DNA of 64,000 nt from Pelagicoccus albus (GTDB lineage: Bacteria; Verrucomicrobiota; Verrucomicrobiia; Opitutales; Opitutaceae), in assembly GCF_014230145.1 (NCBI RefSeq), contig NZ_JACHVC010000007.1, forward strand, positions 248,001-312,000, given 5' to 3'. Positions 44,873 to 53,502 of this stretch are shown piece after piece. The notes beneath the pieces are model-generated. The model saw nothing but the letters and a program-made list of their open reading frames with translations. It was not told where the DNA came from and made no database searches. A program made the position numbers and the translations under genes. Numbering within the stretch: position 1 is the first letter of the stretch; each line of letters opens with the position of its first letter.

Positions 44873-45477
44873 GCTTTTCGCCAAAGGTCGCTCGTGATTA
44901 GACCCCCGAGAGAGCGACGTCGGGACTCGAGCGAAAACTCTCCGGTCCACTTCACGATAGGCAACTTGTTAGCCCTCAGGCCGGCTCCCAGCCAAAACGA
45001 AAAGTAGAGCAGGCGAACGATCGCTTTTTGCCAGACGGTGTCGGATCGAAAGTCAGTGTGGGCGAGCAAACCGTTTGGTTTCAGGCTTTTGGCTAGTTTC
45101 GGCAAAAGGTCGTCGACCTCGCTTTGCTCGAAGCAGTCCAGGCAGAAGTGCAGGCCGATGAAGTCGAATGCTCCCACTGGATAGTCGAACTTCAAGGCAT
45201 CCGCGTTTTTTATCGCCAAGCGATTCGCGTGATTGCCTGCTCGCTCTTTGGCCACTTGCAGCATCCGGGAACTGATATCGATACTCAGGATTTTGACCGA
45301 CCGATTCGCGTTTAGGAGTTCAGTCGAGAATCTTCCGTCTCCGTCGCCGATTAGCAGGGCATTTTGGCATTCTGAAACGAGAGGGATGCAGAAGGTGCGA
45401 GCGGCCTCTAGTTTACCTGCAAAAGTGATCCGCTCTAGAGGATGGTATATCCGGGCTAGCGAGTCGAAGTTAGGCAT
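44869..45477 (-). CDS. SAM-dependent methyltransferase
   Basis: The 202-residue product (from MPNFDSLARIYHPLE) has the class I motifs NALLIGDGDGRFSTELL (about 36-52), SIDISSRMLQVAKERA, and FDFIGLHFCLDCFEQSEV, followed by LKPNGLLAHTDF. It resembles ubiquinone/menaquinone-type or small-molecule methyltransferases. The frame extends upstream to 45582, but that stretch overlaps the UbiA-like gene; ATG 45477 matches the domain start. It overlaps the upstream UbiA-like gene by 22 bases, so the two are likely coupled, which hints at an isoprenoid or quinone substrate. It ends in a 4-base overlap with the convergent coiled-coil gene. Confidence 0.78.
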   Translation of the reverse strand: MPNFDSLARIYHPLERITFAGKLEAARTFCIPLVSECQNALLIGDGDGRFSTELLNANRSVKILSIDISSRMLQVAKERAGNHANRLAIKNADALKFDYPVGAFDFIGLHFCLDCFEQSEVDDLLPKLAKSLKPNGLLAHTDFRSDTVWQKAIVRLLYFSFWLGAGLRANKLPIVKWTGEFSLESRRRSLGGLITSDLWRKA

Positions 45478-46238
45478 TGAATAAGGATGACTAGAAAGGG
45501 GCACATCAGGCATACATCCGCTAGCGCTCTTGAGCTCTCGATCTTGAAATGGCTTCGTTTGAAATGCAGGCCAGCTAGGCAAGTAAGTGAAATCAGGACT
45601 GTGATCTCGATCAGAACGGTTTCGGCAGAGGTGGCGATCAGGCTAGCGACAGCGCATCCAAAGGTAAGAAAATAGGCGACCGTTCGGGTGTAGGGTTCTT
45701 CCAGCCGCGTCCACGAGCGAATGAATAGGCAATTCGATGCGAATAGTAGCCAAACGCTGAGCAATGCTAGAAACGGTATCGAATAAGGCCCGATGAAGAG
45801 AAGGGCCGCGCAGAGGATGAGGAGGGCGGTAAAAAGTGATTTCGCGAGCGGGTAAATCGATAGCCGTCTGGCCTTCTGGGCGAAGAGGGTGTAGGCCAGA
45901 GAGGCGGCGGTGAGGATCAGTCCATTTGTCAGCTCCTGAGAACTCAGGCTCTTGATCGACAGCGCCACTGTTGCGAGAAGCACCGTTGCCCAGATGCCTA
46001 AAAATGTCTTTTGGTGGTTCGCATAAAGGGAGTGCTGCGGGCTGGAGGGTTTATCCCGTTTCAGATTGTCGAACCACCGGTCCGCTGCGTAGCCTAGCCA
46101 AACCGAGGCGAAGACGATGACGAATTTTGGCCAAGTCTGATGGGAGTCTTTGACGTGAGAAAAAAGGGCCTGCCATGCGATCGCGACCAAAGGAGCGTCG
46201 AGCGATAAGTAGGTAAGCCATTTTAGCCGAGAAAACAT
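45456..46238 (-). CDS. Polytopic membrane protein, possibly UbiA-like prenyltransferase
   Basis: The 260-residue product, from MFSRLKWLTYLSLDAPLVAI, has seven to eight hydrophobic helices. The segment VWLGYAADRWFDNLKRD (about 45-61) places two aspartates four apart at a helix end, somewhat like the first Asp motif of UbiA prenyltransferases, and a tyrosine-rich helix follows. The match is weak and the second Asp motif is unclear. The frame is open upstream to 46385, but the first 49 residues look non-coding. The coupled methyltransferase gene downstream would fit a lipid-quinone or isoprenoid modification, but this is inference. Confidence 0.55.
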   Translation of the reverse strand: MFSRLKWLTYLSLDAPLVAIAWQALFSHVKDSHQTWPKFVIVFASVWLGYAADRWFDNLKRDKPSSPQHSLYANHQKTFLGIWATVLLATVALSIKSLSSQELTNGLILTAASLAYTLFAQKARRLSIYPLAKSLFTALLILCAALLFIGPYSIPFLALLSVWLLFASNCLFIRSWTRLEEPYTRTVAYFLTFGCAVASLIATSAETVLIEITVLISLTCLAGLHFKRSHFKIESSRALADVCLMCPFLVILIQCLTSTR

Positions 46239-46387
46239 TACGCTGGCAGTAGATGGGGAAATCGCGGGAGGTGGCGAACGCTTTCCGTTTAGGTTCGCCT
46301 TGATAAGAGGCGGCACGCGGATATGGTCGAAACTTTGATTTTGGCTGCAAATCCCTCTCCTCCTGTCTTTTCCGTTCGCAAACATCT

Positions 46388-47623
46388 GTGAAAAAGGCAG
46401 GAATCTGCGGCATGTCGGCCTTGGGAGCTATATCGAATCCAGACGTTTGCGTGGTGCTCACGACTCAGTGGCGCGCTTCCGCCTTTGGGTTCGCGGGCGA
46501 TCCTAATGCTAGAACAATCTGTCTAGATGATTTGGCCGAAGAGTCGCGGTGGATTCGTCAGGCGGTGACGCCTCACCCTTTTGGCGTTTTTGCGAGAGCA
46601 GCCTTTTTGACCGGGCTGCGTTCTCCAAAAAACGGAATCGAAAATTACTTTGATCCTTTGCCAGCGAAGAGTCGAAGCTTGGCAGCTGCATTTGAGGTGG
46701 CCGGCTATGAGACCGCTTTTTTCGGAAAATGGCAGCTTTATGAGAGAGACCCGCTGGCCCCTGTCGTCGGAGAGGCGCACGCGAGAGTCGTTGTTCCGGA
46801 GAATCGCCGGCTTGGTTTTGGGCTTTGGGAAGGCTTCGAGTCTGGATTTTTGCTGAATGATCCGCTTCTTCACGGGACCGGCATCCCTCAACCAAAGCGT
46901 TTCGAAGGATACCAAAGCGATGTCGTTATCGATCGCTTTTTGGAGTTTCGTCGCCGTCGGACTTCTCGGAAACCGCTTTTTTCCGTTATCAGCCTGGATT
47001 CGCCTCATCCGCCTTACGCAGCGCCTGCAGCGGGGATAAAACCCTTGGATCCCGATTCCATTCGCTTGTTGAGAGGCACCACAAGTGATCCTGATTTGAG
47101 GGCAACGGCGAGGAGAGAGCTCTCTGGCTACTACTCTCACATCGAGGCGACAGACCGTTCCATTGGCCGGCTGGTCGATTTCGAGAGGAAATTTGGCTGC
47201 TGGAATGACAGTATATTCGCTTTCAGCTCGGTGCATGGAGATATGCATGGAGTGGATGGGAAGTTCAGAAAGGGATGGCCGGATGAAGAGGCGGTTCGTA
47301 TCCCGATGTTGATCAAAGGTGCTGGGATTGGCGTGGACGATGATTTACTCATGTCTTTGGTCGACCTCGGGCCAACTTTGCTCGGCTTGGCAGGCGTTGA
47401 TTCCGCTTGGGGAGGGGATGGATCAAACTTGGCTTCTTGCCTTTTAGGTGGAGACCCCGGTCCTCCTCAGCAGGAGATCTCCATGCCAAGCGTGCCCCCG
47501 TTTGCCAAGCAGTGTGCGTATGTTTGGAACGCCAATCGCACTCCCGAGCGGACCGAAGTTTTCCCGAAAGACGACGAGCCTTACACTTTGGAGCATCTCG
47601 GAAATTGGGAATTTGAGGCCTAG
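46388..47623 (+). CDS. Sulfatase-fold protein lacking catalytic and metal-binding residues
   Basis: The 411-residue product follows the sulfatase/alkaline phosphatase fold: VCVVLTTQWRASAFG (21-34), FARAAFLTG (68-76), FFGKWQLYE (111-119), SLDSPHPPY (202-210), YYSHIEATDRSIGRL (248-262) and SVHGDMHG (281-288) all align by eye with sulfatase core segments. The key residues are changed: the N-terminal Asp-Asp metal pair is Thr25-Thr26, the formylglycine Cys of C-x-P-S-R is Gly66 with Phe and Ala in place of Pro and Ser, the GKW-H histidine is Gln116, and the Asp of S-D-H-G-D is Val282. No signal peptide is seen. It starts at GTG 46388 and lies just upstream of the flagellar cluster. It is probably a pseudoenzyme. 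Confidence 0.75.
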   Translation: MKKAGICGMSALGAISNPDVCVVLTTQWRASAFGFAGDPNARTICLDDLAEESRWIRQAVTPHPFGVFARAAFLTGLRSPKNGIENYFDPLPAKSRSLAAAFEVAGYETAFFGKWQLYERDPLAPVVGEAHARVVVPENRRLGFGLWEGFESGFLLNDPLLHGTGIPQPKRFEGYQSDVVIDRFLEFRRRRTSRKPLFSVISLDSPHPPYAAPAAGIKPLDPDSIRLLRGTTSDPDLRATARRELSGYYSHIEATDRSIGRLVDFERKFGCWNDSIFAFSSVHGDMHGVDGKFRKGWPDEEAVRIPMLIKGAGIGVDDDLLMSLVDLGPTLLGLAGVDSAWGGDGSNLASCLLGGDPGPPQQEISMPSVPPFAKQCAYVWNANRTPERTEVFPKDDEPYTLEHLGNWEFEA

Positions 47624-47718
47624 GCAAAATCTGCCCTCGACCGTTTTGTAGGACTCTGAAGGACTTTTTAAGTATTTTAAAGCGTTGATAAACAGAGGTT
47701 AACATAAGGAGTGATGGC

Positions 47719-47738
47719 TTAGGCATACGCTTTGCTTA
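47719..47738 (+). promoter_or_regulatory. Sigma-54 type -24/-12 element upstream of flgB
   Basis: AGGCATACGCTTTGCTTAG carries GG (47722-47723) and GC (47734-47735) exactly 10 bases apart, the spacing required for RpoN promoters, and shares GGCAT-N-CGC-N-TTGCTTAG with the element upstream of flgD. The first T of TGGC is an A. Transcription would begin about 47747, one base before the flgB ATG. Confidence 0.6.
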
Positions 47739-47747
47739 GCGAGTGGC

Positions 47748-48128
47748 ATGATTGATGACCTCATGCAGCGTGAAAATTATGTCCTAGCGAAAAAGCTACT
47801 GGATGTTTCTCACGCCAAGCAAAACGCGATCGCCAGCAACCTCGCCAATGTAGAGACGCCGGGATACAAGCGTATCGACATCCAAAGTGATTTCGAAGCC
47901 AACCTCCGCAAAGCCGCCAGCAGCAACGATGTGTCGGAGATCAGCAATCTCCAATTCCGCACTGTTACGGACCTCAGCACTCCCAGCGTGAGAGCGGACG
48001 GCAACAATGTGCAGATCGATCAGGAAATGCTGCGAATGCAGAAAAATGCCATCCAGTACGAATTTTTGGCCAACTATACCTCCACTTCGCTCAGCCGCCT
48101 TAAGACCGCCATTTCCGGCAGAGTGTAG
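47748..48128 (+). CDS. flgB: Flagellar basal-body rod protein FlgB
   Basis: FlgB is a proximal rod subunit. The 126-residue product has the rod/hook N-terminal motif AIASNLANVETPGYKRIDI (about 24-42) and the C-terminal helix MLRMQKNAIQYEFLANY typical of the family. MIDDLMQ matches the usual M-(I/L)-D-x-L start of FlgB, so ATG 47748 is likely right even though a sigma-54 element sits immediately upstream. It heads the first flagellar block; flgC follows after 28 bases. Confidence 0.95.
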   Translation: MIDDLMQRENYVLAKKLLDVSHAKQNAIASNLANVETPGYKRIDIQSDFEANLRKAASSNDVSEISNLQFRTVTDLSTPSVRADGNNVQIDQEMLRMQKNAIQYEFLANYTSTSLSRLKTAISGRV

Positions 48129-48156
48129 ACGAACCGCATTTAGATAGGAACGCACC

Positions 48157-48588
48157 ATGAATATAATGCCAGGCATCGACTCGACGGCTTCCGCTCTACA
48201 GGCGGAAAAGCTGCGGATGGACATTATCGGTCAGAACATCGCCAACGCCCACACGACCCGCGGCCCGGACGGGCAACCCTACAAGCGGCAAACGGTTCAA
48301 TTCGAGGCGAAGCTACTGGAGTTGGGGCGTGACCAAAACGGAAACATGCAGACCGCACAGGGCGTCAACGTACGCGCCGTCGGTACTGACGAAAGCGCTG
48401 GCCCACTGGTCTATAACCCAGGTCACCCGGATGCGGACGAAAAGGGGATGGTGCGACTTCCCAACGTAAACCTCACCCACGAAATGGTGGACCTCATCTC
48501 CGCTTCACGTTCCTACGAAGCGAATCTTCAAGTCGTGCGCACCTCGCGACAGATGGCTCAGCAAGCACTCCGTATAGGCAAAGCCTAA
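48157..48588 (+). CDS. flgC: Flagellar basal-body rod protein FlgC
   Basis: The 143-residue rod protein has the N-terminal pattern ALQAEKLRMDIIGQNIANAH and the C-terminal VDLISASRSYEANLQVVRTS, both diagnostic of FlgC. It polymerises in the proximal rod after export. The gap to flgB is 28 bases and to fliE 49 bases, within one transcript. A weak AGGA lies 7 bases before the ATG. Confidence 0.95.
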   Translation: MNIMPGIDSTASALQAEKLRMDIIGQNIANAHTTRGPDGQPYKRQTVQFEAKLLELGRDQNGNMQTAQGVNVRAVGTDESAGPLVYNPGHPDADEKGMVRLPNVNLTHEMVDLISASRSYEANLQVVRTSRQMAQQALRIGKA

Positions 48589-48637
48589 TCGCCACACTTT
48601 CCTATAATCCTATTTCACTCTTAAGCGCCACCCACCC

Positions 48638-48985
48638 ATGATCGACTCAGTTTCAAATCTCTCAGCGCAACAACTCTTCACCTCCAACCCGCTCCAAAAG
48701 ACGGGCAAGCTTAACAGCGTAGAGTTCCCATCCCAAACCGAGAAGCTCGGGAAAACGAATGGGGAAAACTCTTTCGAAAACGTTGTCAGCAAGTTTATCG
48801 GAGAGGTCGACTCCAAGCATAAGGTTGCGGTCGAAGAGACCAACAAGATGCTGCTCGGCGAGACCGATAACGTTCACCAATCGATGATCGCCATGCAGGA
48901 GGCTGGAGTCGCCTTCAACATGATGGTCGAGGTCAGAAACAAGCTCGTTCAGTCCTATCAAGAACTGATGAGGATGCCAGTGTAG
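48638..48985 (+). CDS. fliE: Flagellar hook-basal body protein FliE
   Basis: FliE links the MS ring to the rod. The 115-residue product shows the FliE C-terminus SMIAMQEAGVAFNMMVEVRN followed by KLVQSYQELMRMPV, which matches the family end (K-x2-x-A-Y-x-E-I-M-x-M-x-V). The N-terminal third is variable. Order flgB-flgC-fliE-fliF is standard. Confidence 0.95.
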   Translation: MIDSVSNLSAQQLFTSNPLQKTGKLNSVEFPSQTEKLGKTNGENSFENVVSKFIGEVDSKHKVAVEETNKMLLGETDNVHQSMIAMQEAGVAFNMMVEVRNKLVQSYQELMRMPV

Positions 48986-49016
48986 TTATAATTAGGGTAC
49001 TGAAACAGTAACTACA

Positions 49017-50597
49017 ATGGGAAATCAATTTAAGGAAATTTGGCAATCGCTGGGAGCGAATCAGAGGATCTCGCTCATACTGGCCTCCGGGCTCGTACTG
49101 CTCTCCATGATCGGCATGATGATCTGGGCAGCTCAGCCGGATATGCAACTTTTGTACGGCAAGCTCTCCCCTGAGGAAGCGGGTAAGATTGTCGCCAAGC
49201 TCGAACAAAAGGGTATCGGCTTCGAGACTGGATCTGGTGGGAACTCCATTTATGTGGAGGCATCTCAGGTGCATCGCATTCGCATGGAGCTTGCCACCGA
49301 AGGTATCCCAGCCGGTGGAAGTGGCCCGGGCTTTGAGTTGTTCGACGAAGGCAGCTTTGGTATCAGCGACTTTGTTCAGAGGACAAATTTCCTTCGCGCT
49401 ATTCAAGGCGAGCTATCGCGCACCATCTCTCAATTTAATGGGGTCGAATCCGCTCGGGTAATGGTAGTGATGCCAGAGAACAGACTGCTATCCCGCAGCG
49501 AAGGCCAGGATCGCCCGACTGCTTCCGTTTTTGTTGGCGGCGGTGGACTTAGCACCAGCACTGTTAACTCGATCCGTCATCTGGTGGCGAATGCGATCCA
49601 ACGACTCGACGTCAACGATGTGGTAGTCGTCGATAGCCAAGGCAATGTATTGAGCGAAGAACTACGGTCTGACGGACTCGGAGGCGGAATGAGCAACGAC
49701 GTCATGAAGTACCGTAAGCAGATGGAAAGCTATTTCACCAATAAGGTGCAGTCCATGCTCGATCGCGTTCTCGGTCCGAACCAGTCCGAAGTCCGTGTCG
49801 CGGTCGACATCGAAACTGCCGCGGTTCAAACCACAGAAAAAATCTTTGATCCAGAAAGTCAGGTCGCCCGCTCTAGTACCTTTGACGAAGACTCAATGAC
49901 CGAGCGTGAGACTAGCGGTGAAAGCTCGAACACCGCTGCAGGCGTCGCCTCCAATACTCCCGCTGCAGGTGGAGCAGGAGGCAACAAGGTCTCCTCATTG
50001 AAGGAGCGTGAGGACAAAAACAAGGTTCGTTCGGAGCAGTACGAAATCAATGAACGTATCGTGAGTAGCGTTCAGAATCCCGGTTCCATTAAGCGGCTCA
50101 CTGCTTCGTTGGTAGTCGCCAAGCGAATGGAAGATGTCGGCGGTCAGCTCAACTTGGTCGAACGCACTCCTGAGGAAATTGCGGAATTGACGGATATCGT
50201 TCTAACCGCCCTGGGAATCCAATTGGCCCCTGGGCAAGCGGCTACGGATTTCGTAACAGTAAAGGAAATGGCGTTCGCTGCGGATCCTTTCCAAGACCAT
50301 GGCGATCTCCTGAAGGACGATGCCAATATGCAGCGTTACATAGAACTTGGTAAAAGTGGTGTCGGCGCGGTCTTGGGAATCGGAGTCATCCTATTCTTCA
50401 TGCAGATGTTGAAACGCTATAAGCCGGAAAAGATCTCCATGGAGGTCTTGCAGCCGGATCAAATGCTGCAGACCCGTAAGATGGAGGACTCAAGCGTGGT
50501 TACTCCGGAGATGCTCAACGAACTAATCCGTCAGAAGCCGGCGAACATCGGAGTTTCCCTGCGCGAATGGATTGGGGACGAGGTTGCTAAGAAGTAA
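49017..50597 (+). CDS. fliF: Flagellar MS-ring protein FliF
   Basis: The 526-residue MS-ring subunit has a first transmembrane helix (about 19-40), the ring-building domains with SRTISQFNGVESARVMVVMP (about 137-156), a disordered Ser/Gly/Ala/Thr-rich loop (about 285-330), a second transmembrane helix (about 441-461) and a C-terminal FliG-binding tail. Length is normal. No Shine-Dalgarno precedes the ATG; fliG follows after 5 bases. Confidence 0.96.
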   Translation: MGNQFKEIWQSLGANQRISLILASGLVLLSMIGMMIWAAQPDMQLLYGKLSPEEAGKIVAKLEQKGIGFETGSGGNSIYVEASQVHRIRMELATEGIPAGGSGPGFELFDEGSFGISDFVQRTNFLRAIQGELSRTISQFNGVESARVMVVMPENRLLSRSEGQDRPTASVFVGGGGLSTSTVNSIRHLVANAIQRLDVNDVVVVDSQGNVLSEELRSDGLGGGMSNDVMKYRKQMESYFTNKVQSMLDRVLGPNQSEVRVAVDIETAAVQTTEKIFDPESQVARSSTFDEDSMTERETSGESSNTAAGVASNTPAAGGAGGNKVSSLKEREDKNKVRSEQYEINERIVSSVQNPGSIKRLTASLVVAKRMEDVGGQLNLVERTPEEIAELTDIVLTALGIQLAPGQAATDFVTVKEMAFAADPFQDHGDLLKDDANMQRYIELGKSGVGAVLGIGVILFFMQMLKRYKPEKISMEVLQPDQMLQTRKMEDSSVVTPEMLNELIRQKPANIGVSLREWIGDEVAKK

Positions 50598-50602
50598 TTG
50601 CT

Positions 50603-51610
50603 ATGGCTACGGAATATAAGAGTTTATCACGTATCCAGAGATTGGCCACGTTTTTGGTGGTAATCGGACCAGAGGCGGCTGCGCACGTCCTGAAGGAATT
50701 CGATGACGATGCAATCGAGCTGATCTGTAAAGAGATGACGAACATCTCCGCTATCGAAGAGGATACCCAAAAAGCTACCGTCGAAGAGTTCTCCCAGTTT
50801 ATTCTCAGCAGTTACGGATCGCTTCTGGGTGGCCCGCTCTACACGAAAAAAGCATTGGAAATCGCGAAAGGTGATTTCAAGGCGACCAGTATTTTGGAGC
50901 GTATCGCTCCGACCAGCAACTCTGCCGAGGTCATCAAGGAAATCGAGCAGATGGAGCCGCGTCAGATCTTCAATATGATCAAGACTGAGCAGGCTCAGAC
51001 CATAGCCTTTGTGCTTTCCTACCTCGAAAGAGATAAGGCAGGTCCGATATTGGGTATGTTTAATCACGAAGTCCGCGAGGAAGTGATCGAACGTCTCGGC
51101 ATAATGGAGCCAACCTCTCTTGAGTTGATCAACAAGGTAGCAAATTCGCTTTCCAAGAATTTGGATACAAAGCAAAAGACTACGCTCAACAAGAGTGGCG
51201 GCATTCGCATGGTGGCAGATTTGCTCAACACCTTGGAAAAAGAGGACAGCAAGTCGATCCTCGCCAATATCGAAGAACGCAATCCAGCTCTCGGAGCGGA
51301 GATCCGCAAGAAGATGTTCAGCTTCGAAGATCTCTCCCGCCTGGAGCTTCCAGACCTGCAACGCATCATGCGCGAGGTGGATTCCGGAGACCTTATCATC
51401 GCCCTCAAGTCTGCCACAGAGTCGCTACGCGACGCTGTTATGGAGGCGGTTTCCAAGCGTGCGGCGGATACCTTGAAGGAAGAGCTCGAAATGATGGGAC
51501 CGGTCAAGTTGACGGAAGTCGAAGCGGCCCAGGAACGCGTGATCCAAGTGGTCCGCAGACTAGAAGAACAAGAGGAGATCAGTCTCGATGGTGGCGGCCA
51601 AACAGTCTAA
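50603..51610 (+). CDS. fliG: Flagellar motor switch protein FliG
   Basis: FliG couples the C-ring to the stators. The 335-residue product has the N-terminal FliF-binding domain, the central EIEQMEPRQIFNMIKTEQAQ motif (about 113-132), and the torque helix region RLELPDLQRIMREVDSGDLI followed by ALKSATESLRDAVMEAVSKR, with the expected charged residues. It overlaps fliH by 23 bases. Confidence 0.96.
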   Translation: MATEYKSLSRIQRLATFLVVIGPEAAAHVLKEFDDDAIELICKEMTNISAIEEDTQKATVEEFSQFILSSYGSLLGGPLYTKKALEIAKGDFKATSILERIAPTSNSAEVIKEIEQMEPRQIFNMIKTEQAQTIAFVLSYLERDKAGPILGMFNHEVREEVIERLGIMEPTSLELINKVANSLSKNLDTKQKTTLNKSGGIRMVADLLNTLEKEDSKSILANIEERNPALGAEIRKKMFSFEDLSRLELPDLQRIMREVDSGDLIIALKSATESLRDAVMEAVSKRAADTLKEELEMMGPVKLTEVEAAQERVIQVVRRLEEQEEISLDGGGQTV

Positions 51611-52187
51611 TAGTCACAAACTGGTCCTGGAGAGCAACTTGGTTGCACTCTCTGTATCCTATGACGGTGCTGAGCGAATCGACGCCGCATCGCATCAAGC
51701 GAAGGTGGAATCGTCGTACAAGAGTGGATACGAGGATGCCAGCACGCAGTACAACCAGAAGATCGTAGATTTTCGGGCGGAGATTAACAGCATGAGAGAG
51801 GGGATGTTCTCCCAGCTCGAAGATAAGTTTCGCGGCCTTGTTTCTGAGGCGAGGGAAGCCTTGATGACTTTGACCTATGAATGCGTTACTCAAACGCTCG
51901 GCGGCTTCGAAATGACGCCAGAAGCAGTGGAAAAGGTAGTCGAGGGTATCGTCGCCGAAGCGGGCTTGGACGATGAACGTATGGAAGTCCGCTTGCATTC
52001 TCAGGATATCGCTCTTCTCGATGATTTGGACCACGACTTGCGAAACAAGCATCCGGGGCTGGTGTTCGTGGCCGACGATATGCTCGGTCGGGGAGATTGT
52101 ATTCTTTCTAGCCGTTTCGGTAAGATAGATGGAACTTTGGAAAATAAGTTCGCGAAGCTGAAGGAGAGCTTACGTCCACATGAATAG
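51588..52187 (+). CDS. fliH: Flagellar export apparatus protein FliH
   Basis: FliH binds and regulates the export ATPase FliI. The 199-residue product has the expected N-terminal variable part, a charged helical region with G-x-x-x-G-like spacing (YKSGYEDASTQYNQK) and a C-terminal domain ending FGKIDGTLENKFAKLKESL, as in FliH/YscL. ATG 51588 lies within fliG and has a good Shine-Dalgarno (AGAGGAG) about 9 bases upstream, supporting that start. The fliI start overlaps by 8 bases. Confidence 0.88.
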   Translation: MVAAKQSNSHKLVLESNLVALSVSYDGAERIDAASHQAKVESSYKSGYEDASTQYNQKIVDFRAEINSMREGMFSQLEDKFRGLVSEAREALMTLTYECVTQTLGGFEMTPEAVEKVVEGIVAEAGLDDERMEVRLHSQDIALLDDLDHDLRNKHPGLVFVADDMLGRGDCILSSRFGKIDGTLENKFAKLKESLRPHE

Positions 52188-53502
52188 GCTTTTGCCAGAT
52201 TGGGCTGCCGACATCGGTTCTCGTGTTGGGGCTCTGGAAACGCACAGCCACTTAGGAAAGGTGGCCCAGGTTACCGGACTGATCGTAGAGTCTGAGGGGC
52301 CGCAGGCTAGCTTAGGCGAGGTTTGCGAGATCAGCTCTCCAGGGACTTCGGTAAAGGTTTACGCGGAGGTGGTAGGCTTCCGTGAACAACGTATTTTGCT
52401 CATGCCTTTGGGTGATGTCGCTGGGGTTCACCCGGGCTGCGACGTGAAGCTAAGCTCAGGGTTCAACAAGATCCCTGCAGGCAATGAAGTTTTAGGTAGA
52501 GTCGTCGATGGCATGGGCCGGCCGATAGATGGGCTTGGCTCTATGCACTATCAGACTCCCGGAGCTGCGACTGGCAAGGTGCCAAATCCTCTCCTTCGCA
52601 AGCGTATCACGGAACCCTTTAACACGGGAGTGAAGGCGATCGATCTTTTCGCTCCAGTAGGCGAAGGACAGCGTATGGGTGTTTTTGCCGGATCGGGAGT
52701 TGGTAAATCGACGTTGCTCGGCATGCTCGCTCGCGGGTCTTCTGCAGATGTTAACGTGATCGCCCTGGTGGGTGAACGTGGTCGTGAACTGAGAGAGTTT
52801 ATCGAGAAGGATCTCGGACCAGAGGGCATGGCTCGCACAGTCGTAGTTGTGGCAACCTCCGACCAGTCTGCACCAATGCGTTTGCGAGCGGCTAATATGG
52901 CAACCAGCATAGCGGAGAATTTTCGCGACGCGGGAAAACGCGTTTTGTTTCTGATGGATTCCGTGACGCGATATGCCATGGCTCAACGCGAGGTTGGTCT
53001 TGCTGTGGGAGAGCCTCCTGCCAGCCGCGGTTATACGCCATCGGTTTTTTCTACTTTGCCTAGGCTTCTGGAACGCTCCGGTAATTCAGACCGCGGTACT
53101 ATCACAGCTTTCTACACAGTTTTGGTTGAGGGTGATGATCTCAACGAACCCATAGCTGACGCTGTGCGCGGTATTTTGGACGGGCACATTGTCCTCTCCC
53201 GTGCCCTCGCCACTTCAAACCATTTTCCCGCCATCGATGTACTGGAAAGCATCAGCCGTCTCCGGAACGATATTTCGACGGAGGATGAATTGGCGACGGT
53301 GGGGCTGGCTCGCGACTATCTAGCTTTGTACCGGAAAAACGAGGACATCGTTAACTTGGGAGCTTACGTTCGAGGAGCAAATGCCAAGATAGATTCAGCG
53401 ATTGTAGCGAATGGTCGCGTTATGGAGTTCCTAAAGCAGAGCTATAGCGAAACTGTAGCTCGGGAAGAGAGCTACCAAAAACTGGGAGAACTGATTAGAT
53501 GA
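52180..53502 (+). CDS. fliI: Flagellum-specific export ATPase FliI
   Basis: FliI powers type III export of flagellar subunits. The 440-residue product has Walker A GVFAGSGVGKSTLLGM (about 167-182), the VNVIALVGERGRELREFIEK segment, and SVTRYAMAQREVGLAVGEPP, all diagnostic of the FliI/YscN group. Length is normal. The stop overlaps the fliJ start by ATGA. Confidence 0.97.
   Translation: MNRLLPDWAADIGSRVGALETHSHLGKVAQVTGLIVESEGPQASLGEVCEISSPGTSVKVYAEVVGFREQRILLMPLGDVAGVHPGCDVKLSSGFNKIPAGNEVLGRVVDGMGRPIDGLGSMHYQTPGAATGKVPNPLLRKRITEPFNTGVKAIDLFAPVGEGQRMGVFAGSGVGKSTLLGMLARGSSADVNVIALVGERGRELREFIEKDLGPEGMARTVVVVATSDQSAPMRLRAANMATSIAENFRDAGKRVLFLMDSVTRYAMAQREVGLAVGEPPASRGYTPSVFSTLPRLLERSGNSDRGTITAFYTVLVEGDDLNEPIADAVRGILDGHIVLSRALATSNHFPAIDVLESISRLRNDISTEDELATVGLARDYLALYRKNEDIVNLGAYVRGANAKIDSAIVANGRVMEFLKQSYSETVAREESYQKLGELIR

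Noticed and set aside
46523-47248. A 241-codon minus-strand frame inside the sulfatase-like gene
   Set aside because: Its composition is Arg/Ser/Pro-rich and motif-free, while the plus-strand frame aligns with the sulfatase fold.
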